Positions 34,092 to 44,093 of a stretch of DNA of 51,601 bases are shown piece after piece. How positions within the stretch are numbered: the stretch's first letter is position 1; every line of letters begins with the position of its first letter. The position numbers and the translations under genes were made by a program. The DNA comes from an uncultured Bacilli bacterium (GTDB lineage: Bacteria > Bacillota_I > Bacilli_A > RF39 > UBA660): NCBI GenBank assembly GCA_947588685.1, contig CANPYM010000007.1, positions 1 through 51,601 of the forward strand, read 5' to 3'. The notes below the pieces were generated by a model. It was not told where the DNA came from, did no database searches, and was given only the letters and a program-made list of their open reading frames with translations.

Positions 34092-35237
34092 ATGAAAACG
34101 ATTGGCATTATTGCAGAATATAATCCCTTTCATAATGGGCATCTTTATCATATTCAAAAAATTAAAGAAATGTACTCGGATAGTCTTATTATTTTAGTTA
34201 TGTCTGGAGAAGTGACCGAACGGGGTGAAGTGAGCGTTCTAAATAAATGGGATAAAACAAAACTAGCCCTAAATTATGGCATCGATTTAGTTGTTGAACT
34301 CCCCTATCTATTTGCGAGTCAAAGTGCTGATACTTTCGCTTATGGTGCTTTAAAGATTCTTAATGCATTAAAAGTTGATACGATCATTTTCGGTTCCGAA
34401 TTAGATGATACTGATTTGTTATATCAATGTGCGAAAGTAAGTTTAAGTGATGAATATGAAAAGCGGATACGCTTACTACTTGATGATGGCCTTAACTATC
34501 CAACGGCTCTATCCAAAGCTTTAAAAGATATGATAGGCACGGACATTTCATCACCTAATGATTTATTAGGCCTTAGTTATATTAAAGAGATTATTAAACA
34601 TAACTACCCCATAAAAGCAATATCTATTAAAAGAACCAATCAGTATCATAGTGAAGAATTAACCGGCCAAATCAGTAGTGCTACTAGTATTAGAAAGTCT
34701 TTAAAAAATGGTGAAGATGTAAGTTTAGCTATTCCTTATGATATAAAAGAATATATAGATAAGCCTATCTTTTTAAGTGATTACTTTCCATTTATTAAAT
34801 ACCGGATTATGAGTGAAGATGATTTATCTAAATATGAAACAGTTGATGAAAATATCGCTCACCGCCTTAAAGATAAGATTACCATTTCCGATACGCTAGA
34901 TGATTTTTTAGGAAAAGTTAAAACGAAATATTATACTTACAATAGATTAATGCGTATGTGTAGTCATATTCTTTTTGGATTAACGAAAGAAGAAAACAAA
35001 AATAAGGAAAACATCTATATTCGTCTATTAGGATTTAATTCTAAAGGAAGAACCTATTTAAATAAGATTAAAAAAGATCTTAAGCTACCACTTATTACCA
35101 ATTACTCTAACGCTAAAAATATTGATTTAAGTCTAGATTTAAGAGTTATCCGAATTCTTAGTATGCTTAAAGGTAATAATTTTTTAGATAATGAAATTAA
35201 ACATAAACCCATTAAGTACGAAAAAAAAGAAGAATAA
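34092..35237 (+). CDS. tmcAL: tRNA(Met) cytidine acetate ligase TmcAL (YlbM)
   Basis: Makes N4-acetylcytidine at the wobble base of elongator tRNA-Met using acetate and ATP. Nucleotidyltransferase fold with GIIAEYNPFHNGHLYHI (H-x-G-H) at the N-terminus, then VVELPYLFASQSADTFAYGA and SSPNDLLGLSYIKEI, and a helical C-terminal half with SSATSIRKSL. 381 aa, near the B. subtilis length. ATG 34092 has GGTGAT three bases upstream; a GTG directly before is the alternative. Divergent from yceD-rpmF. Confidence 0.93.
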   Translation: MKTIGIIAEYNPFHNGHLYHIQKIKEMYSDSLIILVMSGEVTERGEVSVLNKWDKTKLALNYGIDLVVELPYLFASQSADTFAYGALKILNALKVDTIIFGSELDDTDLLYQCAKVSLSDEYEKRIRLLLDDGLNYPTALSKALKDMIGTDISSPNDLLGLSYIKEIIKHNYPIKAISIKRTNQYHSEELTGQISSATSIRKSLKNGEDVSLAIPYDIKEYIDKPIFLSDYFPFIKYRIMSEDDLSKYETVDENIAHRLKDKITISDTLDDFLGKVKTKYYTYNRLMRMCSHILFGLTKEENKNKENIYIRLLGFNSKGRTYLNKIKKDLKLPLITNYSNAKNIDLSLDLRVIRILSMLKGNNFLDNEIKHKPIKYEKKEE

Positions 35238-35252
35238 AATCTTCTTTTTTTG
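35222..35252 (+). terminator. Bidirectional terminator between tmcAL and the M26 protease gene
   Basis: Stem AAGAAGA / TCTTCTT with A and T runs on both sides; the tmcAL stop is in the loop. Confidence 0.85.
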
Positions 35253-35257
35253 TGTAA

Positions 35258-38200
35258 CTAACCTTTATTAATGGTTATGTCTTCAACATCTTGTTGTGGT
35301 GTTGATGAATAGATACTTGTTAAGAACTCATTAGTATCACTCTTTAACTTATAGTAAATGTCATATCTTACTTCACTACTATTTGGAATAGCAATAGCCC
35401 TAGCTAAATCACCATGTAAACACCAGTAATCAGCTAAGCAGCTTTCCTCTGTTCTCTTTTCAAATAATGCCTTTAAGCTATCACGTTCAAATGCCGCATC
35501 TTTCTTTAATTCATCATAGAACTTTTGAACATAAGCCTTAACATTTACATTCTTATCAAGTTTAGCTAAGTTTTTCTTTACTTCAGCAAATCTTGCTTTC
35601 TTATAAGTATCAAAATCATCAAATTCATTATCTGTGATTTTCTTAAGAGCCATCGTATCCGTCTTATAGTTTTTGATATCACCAAAAGTTGTATAGTGAA
35701 TATTGCTATAATACTCAACATAACCCTTGTCATATCCTTTGTAACCCATCATTTCATAAGCTAACCATTTCAATGAGTATGAATCAGGACGACCATATGG
35801 GTTATTTGGTTGATACCAGTGAACAACATTAAGTCCTTCACCACCATATGAACTAACACCACGAGTTGACACTTTGTAAATACCAGGTTGAATCATAATC
35901 TTATTTTCAATTAAATCATCAATCGTTTCAAGATGCATCGCAGCGAAATCTTCAGGCTTTAATTCCGTATATTTACTGTGACGTTGAGTCATATATTTAT
36001 CCTTATCTGGTCCATCAGCATAAGATGCATTTGGATAAGATACTTGAACAGCAACGACGGCTTGATCTTCTGGATCTAACTCTAAGAACGCTAAAGCTTC
36101 TAAGTAATCCATAACATAAATAGAATCGAATACGCCACCATAGAAACTCTTGATTTTCTCTTGTGAATTAATGCGGTCTGGTCTTAAGTTAGAGCCAACC
36201 TTTTGATCACTCTTAAAGTTAATTGATAAGTTCATAACGATATCATTACGATTGAAGCCTTGTGTTAAGTTAGAATCAGCATAATCTTCACCGTGACCAT
36301 CATAACGACGACCATTATTTCTTAAGAATAATCTAGCATCAATATTATGAGCTGATTCATGTGACCAAGTATTGTATGGTGTATGACCAGGATCTGGTGT
36401 ACCATCAGTTCTTAAATCACCATCAAGGAAACCAGCAACACTCCAATCAATCCTATCACCCCAAGCAACAGCATTATTACCATCACTGTGAGCCCACTGA
36501 CCAACAACTTCATTGAAGTTCTTATGGAATGGTTCTTCGGTTGAACCTTTTTGTTGATATGTTTGAACACCATTTTCATCATAAGTATAACGTTTGTCAG
36601 TGTGGAAAGTATGAATGTTATTAAATAAATTCGCGTCACCTAAAATACCATAGGCTGTTGCATAATAATTGGTCATTCGGTCCGTCCGAACTTTAATTTT
36701 GTCAACTAAAGTTTTATGATCTTTAGGATCTTCTGGATCAACAATATAAGTTCTTTGAGCGCCGATAACGAATTGAACAGGACTAGATACAATATAGGCC
36801 GCATTCTTAGGTAAAGTTAAGATTGGTAATATAAAGTTATAAACTTTGTATGGATTATGGTAAGAAGCATCTTCATGACTAAAGTGATCCCATAAAGTAT
36901 ATAAAACTTCATCTTTTACTTTACCATCTATCTTAACTGGTATTTCAACTAAGTAACCTTTAAATGTTTCTCTTACCCATTTAGACATATCTTTTTCATC
37001 ACTAAACTCTGTTACAAAGTATTCTAAGAATTTAGCTAGATTATCTAATTTTGTATATTCACCTAAAACAGATGCATATTTAGTATTTGTCTCACCGGTA
37101 TTGAAATTACTATCAGATTTGAAGAATAAATTAGTTATTTCAATTGGTGTTAAAGAAGAGTTGAATCCTTGCATATGGAATAAGATAAAGTCACTTATAT
37201 CCATACCATCAACATCAAGACTATACCAACGTTTAAAGTAATTGTACATATATAATGTTTTTTCAATCTTTTTATCTTTCTTAACTTCACGTTCAATATA
37301 GTTATTGATACCTTCATCAGAAGTCGTATTCGTATAATTACTATTTGATAAGAACTTTAAGACAAACTCTTTTAATTCTTTACTTGTAACATCATTATAA
37401 TAATCACGATAAATACGACTATCCTCACTAACCGTTAAGGTATCTAAGTTATTTGTATAATTTAACTTTTTAAGGTAATTAGTTAAATTATTTACAACCT
37501 GCGAATTAGCATTGATAACATAATGATCATAGTTATAGTCAATCTTAAGTTCTGGTATCCGATAACTTGCAACCATATCATAAGTATTATCATAGATGAC
37601 ATTATATTCAGCTTTTTCTTTCGTCTTATAAACAACTTTAATCTTGCTTATTCTTTTAACATTATCGCTTGTTAAATAACTAACAATCGCACCCTTCTTA
37701 TCAACTGGTAAAATGTGAACAATTTCTTTTGTTTTTAAGTTTTTATCAGTAATACCTTTAGCGCTAGCAATAATCTTATCACTATCATAGAAAGGCATTA
37801 GTTTTGATAAGTTCTTATATAATGTCTCATTTTCTTCAAGATATTCTTCGTTTGATGTATCACTAAGAACAGATGTATGTTCTGTTTGAAGCGTTGGTAG
37901 GTTATCATAAGAAACATCTTTAAAACGCCAAATACTACTTGAAAAATGAGCTTTAGTAGCAAATAAATCTTCATTTATTTCACTTTTCGTAATCTTATTT
38001 ATACCATCTTCAACATTTGGTTCATCAGATTCATAGAAGAAATAGTTATTAGTCATTGTTTGCGCTCTAAAAATCATCGTTGGATAAACATTGTTAGCAA
38101 TACAAATATTGTTTTCATAAATAGATTTATTATCATTATAAGCTGTTGCGAAAGCAGCGTGGGTACCAACATCACCAGGCGTTAAACCCGTTCCCGTTAC

Positions 38201-41200
38201 TTTAACAAAATTATTTCTTAAAGTTGAAGATTTAGCATTGCCAACAAAACCGCTTGTGAAATTCCAGCCGCCATTAATCGTTCCTTCAGCATAACAATTT
38301 TCAATGGTAGAGTTTTCTAACTGACCAATAAAAGTACCATTGTTTTGATCCGTATAACCAAATCTTAAATAAACACTAGTTGCTTTTGAGTTAGTGATAG
38401 TTGATTTACTAACGCTACCAATAAATCCAGCTGATACACCACTTGTTGCTGTTTTATTAACTTTATCAATTAGCACATTGTCAATTGTGGCTTCAATAGC
38501 CGTATTAGCTAAAGCGCCATGTCCACTTGATCCAAACTCAACATTGAAGATATTTAAGTTCTTAACTTCCCCTTTCTTTATCGTTCCAAACAAAGGTTTT
38601 GTTAAGTTCTTAATCGTATAACCATTACCATCTAGATGACCAGTATACTCTTTGATATACGTATCACCATCGACATTGGCATAACTAAAGTCATAGTTTT
38701 GTGTTAACTTAACATCTTCATTATTAGCTAATCTTTCTAATAATGATTTAACAGCGACATCAGGGTGAGTTTCATTTTTAGCAACACCATCTTTGATAAC
38801 ACCATAATCAACTCTAATTGTCTTGGTCTTGTTAGAATATTCTTTTGTTACATATTTGTAATCTAAAACGAGAATTAGATGATCATCTTCCGTAGCTACA
38901 CTCTTAATTCTTGTTCTAGCACTTGGTAAGTTTTCCATATTGATTTCAACAAAATAACTACTTAAATCTTTCTCTAATTCTTCTTTCGTTATTTCATTAA
39001 CAAGAATAGTCTCATCTTTACTAGAAGTAACAACAGCTTTATATAAGTTAATTTCATAAATATCTTTTAATTCAATATTATTTTCATCTAAAGATATCGT
39101 ATCTTCTAATAATTTAACATCAGAGTATTTATTAACGTCATCATTTTGATTAACATCTAAATCATAATCAGCTGTAACACTAACATAATATCTTAAAACA
39201 CCCTTGGTCCGCGTGAATGTTACTTCATCAGCATAATCATCATTAAAGACTTCATTACCATCTTCATCAGTTATGATAACTTTAGCCTTACCAATTAATG
39301 ATTTATCATAGTCTTTACTAGCAAATGTTACTTTAACATTATCGTTATCTAAAACCTCATATTTATAATCAATAATCGTAATTGGATCTTTTAAAACTTC
39401 CAAATTAGCATTAACACTATCTTTTAAAGTTACTTGTTTACCATTATCTAAAACAACGTCGGTGATAGATAATTTCTTTCTTCCTGATGATGGATAACCA
39501 TCTAAAGTAACCGTATATCCATCTTCTGTTGGAACTAATGGATATTCTTTCTCATCAATGAAGACGCTCTTTGGTTTTGCACCTAAATTATCATCAATAC
39601 CAGTAACATTAAGATTTATCGTAATTTTTTCATTTTTCTTAAAGTACTCGGTATCGTTACTACTAGTAGCTTTAACGTCTGCTACCACAATATTATCATA
39701 AAGCGTTGGATCATATAATCCAAACTTAACTTTATGGATTACTTGATCTTTGTATTCATTTAAATCTTTATCTTCTTTTAAGGTATCAGTATCACGATCA
39801 TAGCTAGCTTTAAAAATGACATCAAAAGTTTCTTCAGGTTTAATCTCATCAAACTCAACAGTATTATGACCACGAGTTATCTCAACTTTCGTATCATTAA
39901 GTTCGATTGTTCCACCTTTAAAAGAATCATCATTGTCTACAGCCTTATTATCTAGGATAACATCAAAATCAAACGTAGCTGAACCATTAGCATAATCATC
40001 AGTAACTTTTAAATTACCAATTGATGGAACATCTTTTAAAACCTCAATTTGTAATTCTTTTTCGGGTACAGAATAATAATCCTCATGTTTAATATAATAA
40101 CTTGCATATTGCATTTGAACCCGGTTAGCCTTAAGACTTATAACACCTGATTCATCAGGAATAGTTACAGAAATGCGTGATTTATAAATGTTTGGAACAT
40201 CTGATTTTTGACCTTCGGCAACATAATTTAAGCCATTAATCGTTATCGCACCAAGACGAGAATATGTTTGTGGACTACTAAATCCTTTGGCTTTTGTAAA
40301 ATGTTCTTGAACACTATTACCAACATAAACATCAAAAATAACTTGATATTTCTTTTCGCCTTTAACAGGGTATTTTGTACTAGGCGCAAGAATGGTAATA
40401 TTTTCAATATGAATATCATCAAAAACAGCAATGATATCTTCACCAATACTCGTACTTGTATATTTATACTTATCAGCTAAAGCATAGTCAGCTAAGAAAC
40501 GAACGGTATACAAGCCATCTAAGTTTTTAGCATATGATAAAGTAATTGTATGATTTTTAACATCTAATGGTACATCTTTAGAGTCAACGATTTTACCAGT
40601 TGAATCAACTAAAGTAGCCTTTAGAGAACTTAAAGTACTATCTTGATCATCTAAAGTAAATGTCGCCGTAATCGTCTCCGCATTACGATCAGCTGTAAGA
40701 TGGATATCATTAACTTTAGGATTTGTCTTTAAAACATTATAAGTTAATTCATTTAACTTATAATCTTTTTCATTGTGAAAAAGCTTTAAAGTACTTAATT
40801 CAACACTATCTAATGTTACCGTATGCTTACCTGGTGAGGTATCAGCGTCTATTAATTCAACTTCATAATTGTTGCCATCTATTTTAGTGATATTGTAGTC
40901 TTTATCATTTAAAGTGGCAACTTCAACTTTCGCATTCTTATTATTCGTACTTGTAAATGTTACAACAGGTTTTTCATCTTTTTGAATAATATCTGTAATT
41001 GATGCATCAGTTAATTTAAAATTATAGTCTTTATATATTTTAAAATTATGGTTGAATATTTCTTCATCTTCATAGTAATTATCGCCGCCATCTTTCATAT
41101 CCAAATCAAAGGTAGCTGTAATGATAATCTGATAATCTTTTTCCTCTTCAAAAGGATACTCAATTTTATTATCATCTTTTAATTCACCATCATAAACAAC

Positions 41201-42502
41201 TTCATTATTAGCGTCATATATACTAACTTTACCACTTTTGAAAGAAGTATCTTCATCTAATAATTGGAAAGTTAAAGAGCTCTCTTCTTCATCAATATCA
41301 AACATGTGAACAGCTGGAGCATCTTTTAATATTTCTCTTTCAAAAGTTAATTTCGTTTTAACTTCTTTTTTGTTATCAAGAACAACACTAGAAATACTAA
41401 ACTTATATGTTCCTGGCTTAGTTGGTGTATCAAGTGAGACAGTATATATACCATTAGCTAATTTTACATCATAATATTTGCCATCAATTTTAACTTTTTT
41501 AATTTTAACATCTTTTGGCGTTATCGTCGCTTTAAAGGTTAGTGTCATCTTTCCTTTACTTACGTATTTAACATCGCCGTTTTCTTTTAAAGTTACTTTG
41601 GTTTTCTTAGTTACTTTTTTAGTAACATAAGATACATCCGTTACATCAACAACACCATCGTTATTAACATCAAGATTAAAATCACTTTGATCTAATGTTT
41701 TATCTTCTTCGTTATTGATATCTAATAAATACTCAATGATAGCTTTCGCATCATCATAATCTTTAACGCCATCTTTGTTAACATCTTTTTTCTTACCATT
41801 AACAAAGAATAAAGCTAAAGTAATAATTAATAAAGCTGAGAATGTTGCAAGTAAAATATAGAATGGTTTCTTTTTATATCTTACTTTTAACTTCATATAG
41901 ATAATAACAACAAGTAAGACTAGGGAAAGTCCTAAAAAAGTATAAGCAATAGGTTTTGTACTAAAAGATTTAATAACTTCATCTTCATCAGGGGTTATCT
42001 CATTTTCATCATAAGTAGGAAGCACTTCATCTTCTTTAGCATCTCGTGTTACATAAACCTTTAAAGAAGAAGTTTCAAATGATGTGGTCGTATTTCCATC
42101 TGATGCTTTAATATTAGTAAGAGCTATATTAGTATTACCAACATTAGCGTCATCTTTAACACGCAAATGAACAGTAAATAATTCATCATCTGTCGCGCCG
42201 GCTTTATTAATAATACCAAAACGATTAGTCTTTTCATTATACGTTACATCAACTAATCCCTCTTCACCACGAAAACTCGTATCATCGATACGTTCAAAAA
42301 CTTTTTCGTCATACTTTAAAGTCGCTACAAAAGTATAGGCGTCCATATCACTTGGTAGGTTGGTACTGATGATAAGTTCTTCACCAGCCTTTAAGTCCGT
42401 TTTATTAGCCTTTAAAGTAATATCCTCTCTCGCACTTACCGCAAGTGGTAATAAAACAATCGCAATTAATAATGTCAATAAATATTTTATATGAGCTTTC
42501 AT
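35258..42502 (-). CDS. M26-type metalloprotease with cohesin, membrane hairpin and dockerin-like segment
   Basis: Giant surface protease, 2414 aa. Signal peptide 1-24; cohesin-type beta-sandwich 27-152 (LKAGEELIIST, YDEKVFE, ASDGNT); membrane helices at 184-203 and 213-234 joined by KLKVRYKKKP; dockerin-like pair of calcium loops 239-296 (DVNKDGVKDYDDAK, DVNNDGVVDVTD); about a dozen Ig-like repeats to 1250; a right-handed beta-helix region (about 1270-1480, GHLDGNGYTIKNL); then the catalytic part with HESAH (2048-2052) and Glu2072 in GHGEDYADSNLTQ, the H-E-x-x-H plus Glu 20 residues later expected of M26 (IgA1 protease/ZmpB). Streptococcal M26 enzymes also carry a membrane hairpin near the N-terminus; the cohesin and dockerin are the oddity. 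The substrate is unknown, most likely a host or mucin-type protein. GGGGAGGAG precedes the ATG. Confidence 0.9.
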   Translation of the reverse strand: MKAHIKYLLTLLIAIVLLPLAVSAREDITLKANKTDLKAGEELIISTNLPSDMDAYTFVATLKYDEKVFERIDDTSFRGEEGLVDVTYNEKTNRFGIINKAGATDDELFTVHLRVKDDANVGNTNIALTNIKASDGNTTTSFETSSLKVYVTRDAKEDEVLPTYDENEITPDEDEVIKSFSTKPIAYTFLGLSLVLLVVIIYMKLKVRYKKKPFYILLATFSALLIITLALFFVNGKKKDVNKDGVKDYDDAKAIIEYLLDINNEEDKTLDQSDFNLDVNNDGVVDVTDVSYVTKKVTKKTKVTLKENGDVKYVSKGKMTLTFKATITPKDVKIKKVKIDGKYYDVKLANGIYTVSLDTPTKPGTYKFSISSVVLDNKKEVKTKLTFEREILKDAPAVHMFDIDEEESSLTFQLLDEDTSFKSGKVSIYDANNEVVYDGELKDDNKIEYPFEEEKDYQIIITATFDLDMKDGGDNYYEDEEIFNHNFKIYKDYNFKLTDASITDIIQKDEKPVVTFTSTNNKNAKVEVATLNDKDYNITKIDGNNYEVELIDADTSPGKHTVTLDSVELSTLKLFHNEKDYKLNELTYNVLKTNPKVNDIHLTADRNAETITATFTLDDQDSTLSSLKATLVDSTGKIVDSKDVPLDVKNHTITLSYAKNLDGLYTVRFLADYALADKYKYTSTSIGEDIIAVFDDIHIENITILAPSTKYPVKGEKKYQVIFDVYVGNSVQEHFTKAKGFSSPQTYSRLGAITINGLNYVAEGQKSDVPNIYKSRISVTIPDESGVISLKANRVQMQYASYYIKHEDYYSVPEKELQIEVLKDVPSIGNLKVTDDYANGSATFDFDVILDNKAVDNDDSFKGGTIELNDTKVEITRGHNTVEFDEIKPEETFDVIFKASYDRDTDTLKEDKDLNEYKDQVIHKVKFGLYDPTLYDNIVVADVKATSSNDTEYFKKNEKITINLNVTGIDDNLGAKPKSVFIDEKEYPLVPTEDGYTVTLDGYPSSGRKKLSITDVVLDNGKQVTLKDSVNANLEVLKDPITIIDYKYEVLDNDNVKVTFASKDYDKSLIGKAKVIITDEDGNEVFNDDYADEVTFTRTKGVLRYYVSVTADYDLDVNQNDDVNKYSDVKLLEDTISLDENNIELKDIYEINLYKAVVTSSKDETILVNEITKEELEKDLSSYFVEINMENLPSARTRIKSVATEDDHLILVLDYKYVTKEYSNKTKTIRVDYGVIKDGVAKNETHPDVAVKSLLERLANNEDVKLTQNYDFSYANVDGDTYIKEYTGHLDGNGYTIKNLTKPLFGTIKKGEVKNLNIFNVEFGSSGHGALANTAIEATIDNVLIDKVNKTATSGVSAGFIGSVSKSTITNSKATSVYLRFGYTDQNNGTFIGQLENSTIENCYAEGTINGGWNFTSGFVGNAKSSTLRNNFVKVTGTGLTPGDVGTHAAFATAYNDNKSIYENNICIANNVYPTMIFRAQTMTNNYFFYESDEPNVEDGINKITKSEINEDLFATKAHFSSSIWRFKDVSYDNLPTLQTEHTSVLSDTSNEEYLEENETLYKNLSKLMPFYDSDKIIASAKGITDKNLKTKEIVHILPVDKKGAIVSYLTSDNVKRISKIKVVYKTKEKAEYNVIYDNTYDMVASYRIPELKIDYNYDHYVINANSQVVNNLTNYLKKLNYTNNLDTLTVSEDSRIYRDYYNDVTSKELKEFVLKFLSNSNYTNTTSDEGINNYIEREVKKDKKIEKTLYMYNYFKRWYSLDVDGMDISDFILFHMQGFNSSLTPIEITNLFFKSDSNFNTGETNTKYASVLGEYTKLDNLAKFLEYFVTEFSDEKDMSKWVRETFKGYLVEIPVKIDGKVKDEVLYTLWDHFSHEDASYHNPYKVYNFILPILTLPKNAAYIVSSPVQFVIGAQRTYIVDPEDPKDHKTLVDKIKVRTDRMTNYYATAYGILGDANLFNNIHTFHTDKRYTYDENGVQTYQQKGSTEEPFHKNFNEVVGQWAHSDGNNAVAWGDRIDWSVAGFLDGDLRTDGTPDPGHTPYNTWSHESAHNIDARLFLRNNGRRYDGHGEDYADSNLTQGFNRNDIVMNLSINFKSDQKVGSNLRPDRINSQEKIKSFYGGVFDSIYVMDYLEALAFLELDPEDQAVVAVQVSYPNASYADGPDKDKYMTQRHSKYTELKPEDFAAMHLETIDDLIENKIMIQPGIYKVSTRGVSSYGGEGLNVVHWYQPNNPYGRPDSYSLKWLAYEMMGYKGYDKGYVEYYSNIHYTTFGDIKNYKTDTMALKKITDNEFDDFDTYKKARFAEVKKNLAKLDKNVNVKAYVQKFYDELKKDAAFERDSLKALFEKRTEESCLADYWCLHGDLARAIAIPNSSEVRYDIYYKLKSDTNEFLTSIYSSTPQQDVEDITINKG

Positions 42503-42622
42503 TTTTTACACACTCCTCCCCTAAATAACTTTGTCTAGGTATTATCTCATATTTTAAGGTATTTTTCTACCCTTTTTCATATTTTTTTATAACTTATATA
42601 TATTTTTTATATATACACTATT

Positions 42623-42652
42623 ATTATAGTAGAATTTATATGATTTGGTCAA
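42623..42652 (-). promoter_or_regulatory. Promoter of the M26-type protease gene
   Basis: On the minus strand TTGACC (42647-42652), 18 bases, TATAAT (42623-42628). The leader of about 115 bases is AT-rich with a TATATA inverted repeat. Confidence 0.7.
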
Positions 42653-42685
42653 AGCTTTTATCCAAATTTGACACATTAATTTACA

Positions 42686-42716
42686 CAAAAAAAGAAGATT
42701 AGTTATTAATCTCCTT
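42686..42716 (-). terminator. Terminator after the pilin fragment
   Basis: Stem AGATTA / TAATCT (42696-42701, 42707-42712) and T run on the minus strand, isolating the fragment from the protease gene. Confidence 0.75.
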
Positions 42717-42717
42717 T

Positions 42718-43740
42718 TTACCTAATATTTTTACGATAAACGATGATAGCGCCACCAATCATAACAACGGCTGATACTAAGATAATAAAGTATTTAACAA
42801 TATCATCAAGTGTCTTTGGCGAGTCGGTTGTTTTTATGTTGGTAAATGTTAATGCATCAACTTCATCCTCGCCATTCTTAATGGTAACGGTACTCTTTAA
42901 TAAGCCATTATCATCATTTTCAATTAGAACTTCTACTTCATAAACGTTATTATCGTACTTAATATTACGTTTTTCACCAACAACTTCTTTAACTTGGTAT
43001 TTATATAGTCCTGTTTTGGTATATGTTGTATGAATTAAAGGAATATTACCAAGTTCATCATTTAAAGTAGTTGTTTGTTTAATTGGATCATCACTAGGAT
43101 TATCCTCTTGTGGAATGATTTCAAAAGTGAAATCATCACCCTTTAAAGTTCCACCTTTAAACTCTTTTTTACCATCAAGATTAACTTCAATCGACTTAAC
43201 AAAGTTAATAAACTCAATTTTTTGTTTATTTTCATTATTGCTTGTAATGGCAACTTTCTTATCAACTTTACCATCTAAAATAGAAACAGTAATTGTAACA
43301 TTATACTTATTTAAATCATATTTGATGCTATCATCATCAGATGGGATAACTTCATTAATTTCATAGCTATAAGTACCTACTTCATTATACCGACCATCTA
43401 AGAAAGTAATATTACCAAGAGCATCATTTTGAACAGTTTCTGCTTTACTAATAATATCACTTGCTGAATTATTTCTATTTGGCGTAACAATGAAGCTGAA
43501 CTCTCCCTCAAGAAGGTCGCCACCTTCTAAGTGTTTAACACCATTAATTACAATTGGCACATCGACATAATAGTTTGTAAAAGTTATATCTTTAGCTTCG
43601 TGAGTATCTTTGGTGATGGAAATATCACTCGTTAATGTTCCATCAAGAGCTTCTTTAATTACAACTGTAACATCATAAACACTCTTATCATATTCAATAC
43701 CACTTAATTTACTTGATAAATCTTCTTTAATTTCATACCT
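42718..43740 (-). pseudogene. 5'-truncated pilin-like surface protein with sorting signal
   Basis: The frame is open up to a TGA at 43807, but it lacks ATG, GTG or TTG until GTG at 43558-43560, inside a domain, and has no signal peptide. From 43740 leftward it encodes the end of one pilin domain (RYEIKEDLSSKLSGIEYD...) and two complete FctA/Spy0128-like domains with repeated YSYEINEV and YKYQVKEV strands, then SPKTLDDI, a hydrophobic helix and a basic end. Upstream of 43740 the translated sequence (KALLTLL) no longer looks like pilin. So the N-terminal part has been lost or moved. It could be a decaying gene or a silent donor cassette. Not expressed as an exported protein in this form. Confidence 0.7.
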
Positions 43741-44056
43741 TAGTAAAGTTAAAAGTGCTTTAAATAAAGGGTAACCCAGCCTATAACATTTTAAAGTTAT
43801 AATTAATCAACATAGTATATTGTAAAATATTACCAATGGGAGAATATCTCAAAGGTTATAACTTAAGGATATTGCTATCCCTAATTTTATTTCTTTTCTA
43901 CCTTATACATTATAAGTATACTACAAAATGCTATAATTGTAAATTATTTTAGTCCCAAAAATCTTAAAAATGCTTTGGTTTTTCAATATCTTTAAGTGCT
44001 TCACCCTATAGTTAAAAACTTAATGATATTTTTTTTCTTTCTTAGTATATGATAAA
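43741..44056. other. Non-coding stretch upstream of pilin fragment
   Basis: About 315 bases with no supportable gene. On the minus strand TTTACA, 17 bases, TATACT could be a promoter (about 43915-43945). Small hairpins follow: GGATA-GCAA-TATCC with a GNRA loop, and TATAAC/GTTATA. No riboswitch class, transposase or terminal repeat was recognised. It is probably what remains where the gene's 5' part was replaced. Confidence 0.45.
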
Positions 44057-44086
44057 CAAAAAAAGTACTTAAATGAGTACTTTTTT
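44057..44086 (-). terminator. Terminator of TPM-domain gene
   Basis: Stem AAAAGTACT / AGTACTTTT (44061-44069, 44076-44084) and T run on the minus strand. Confidence 0.85.
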
Positions 44087-44093
44087 GTATTAA

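Noticed and set aside
35250-35262. GTAACTAACC resembles half of the 19-bp invertible repeat
   Set aside because: Only 9 shared bases and no partner copy; it also falls in the end of the protease gene.
42000-42025. LPTYD in the M26 protease as an N-terminal LPxTG signal
   Set aside because: It lacks Thr-Gly at the cleavage site and is 20 residues from the helix; anchoring by the membrane hairpin suffices.
43741-43860. Possible c-di-GMP or other riboswitch before the pilin fragment (GGGTTACCC)
   Set aside because: Only a short stretch resembles any known class; the conserved core is absent.
43855-43870. AACTTAAGG near the pilin fragment shares 9 bases with the invertible repeat
   Set aside because: Too short, no inverted partner nearby, and AT-rich background makes it likely by chance.
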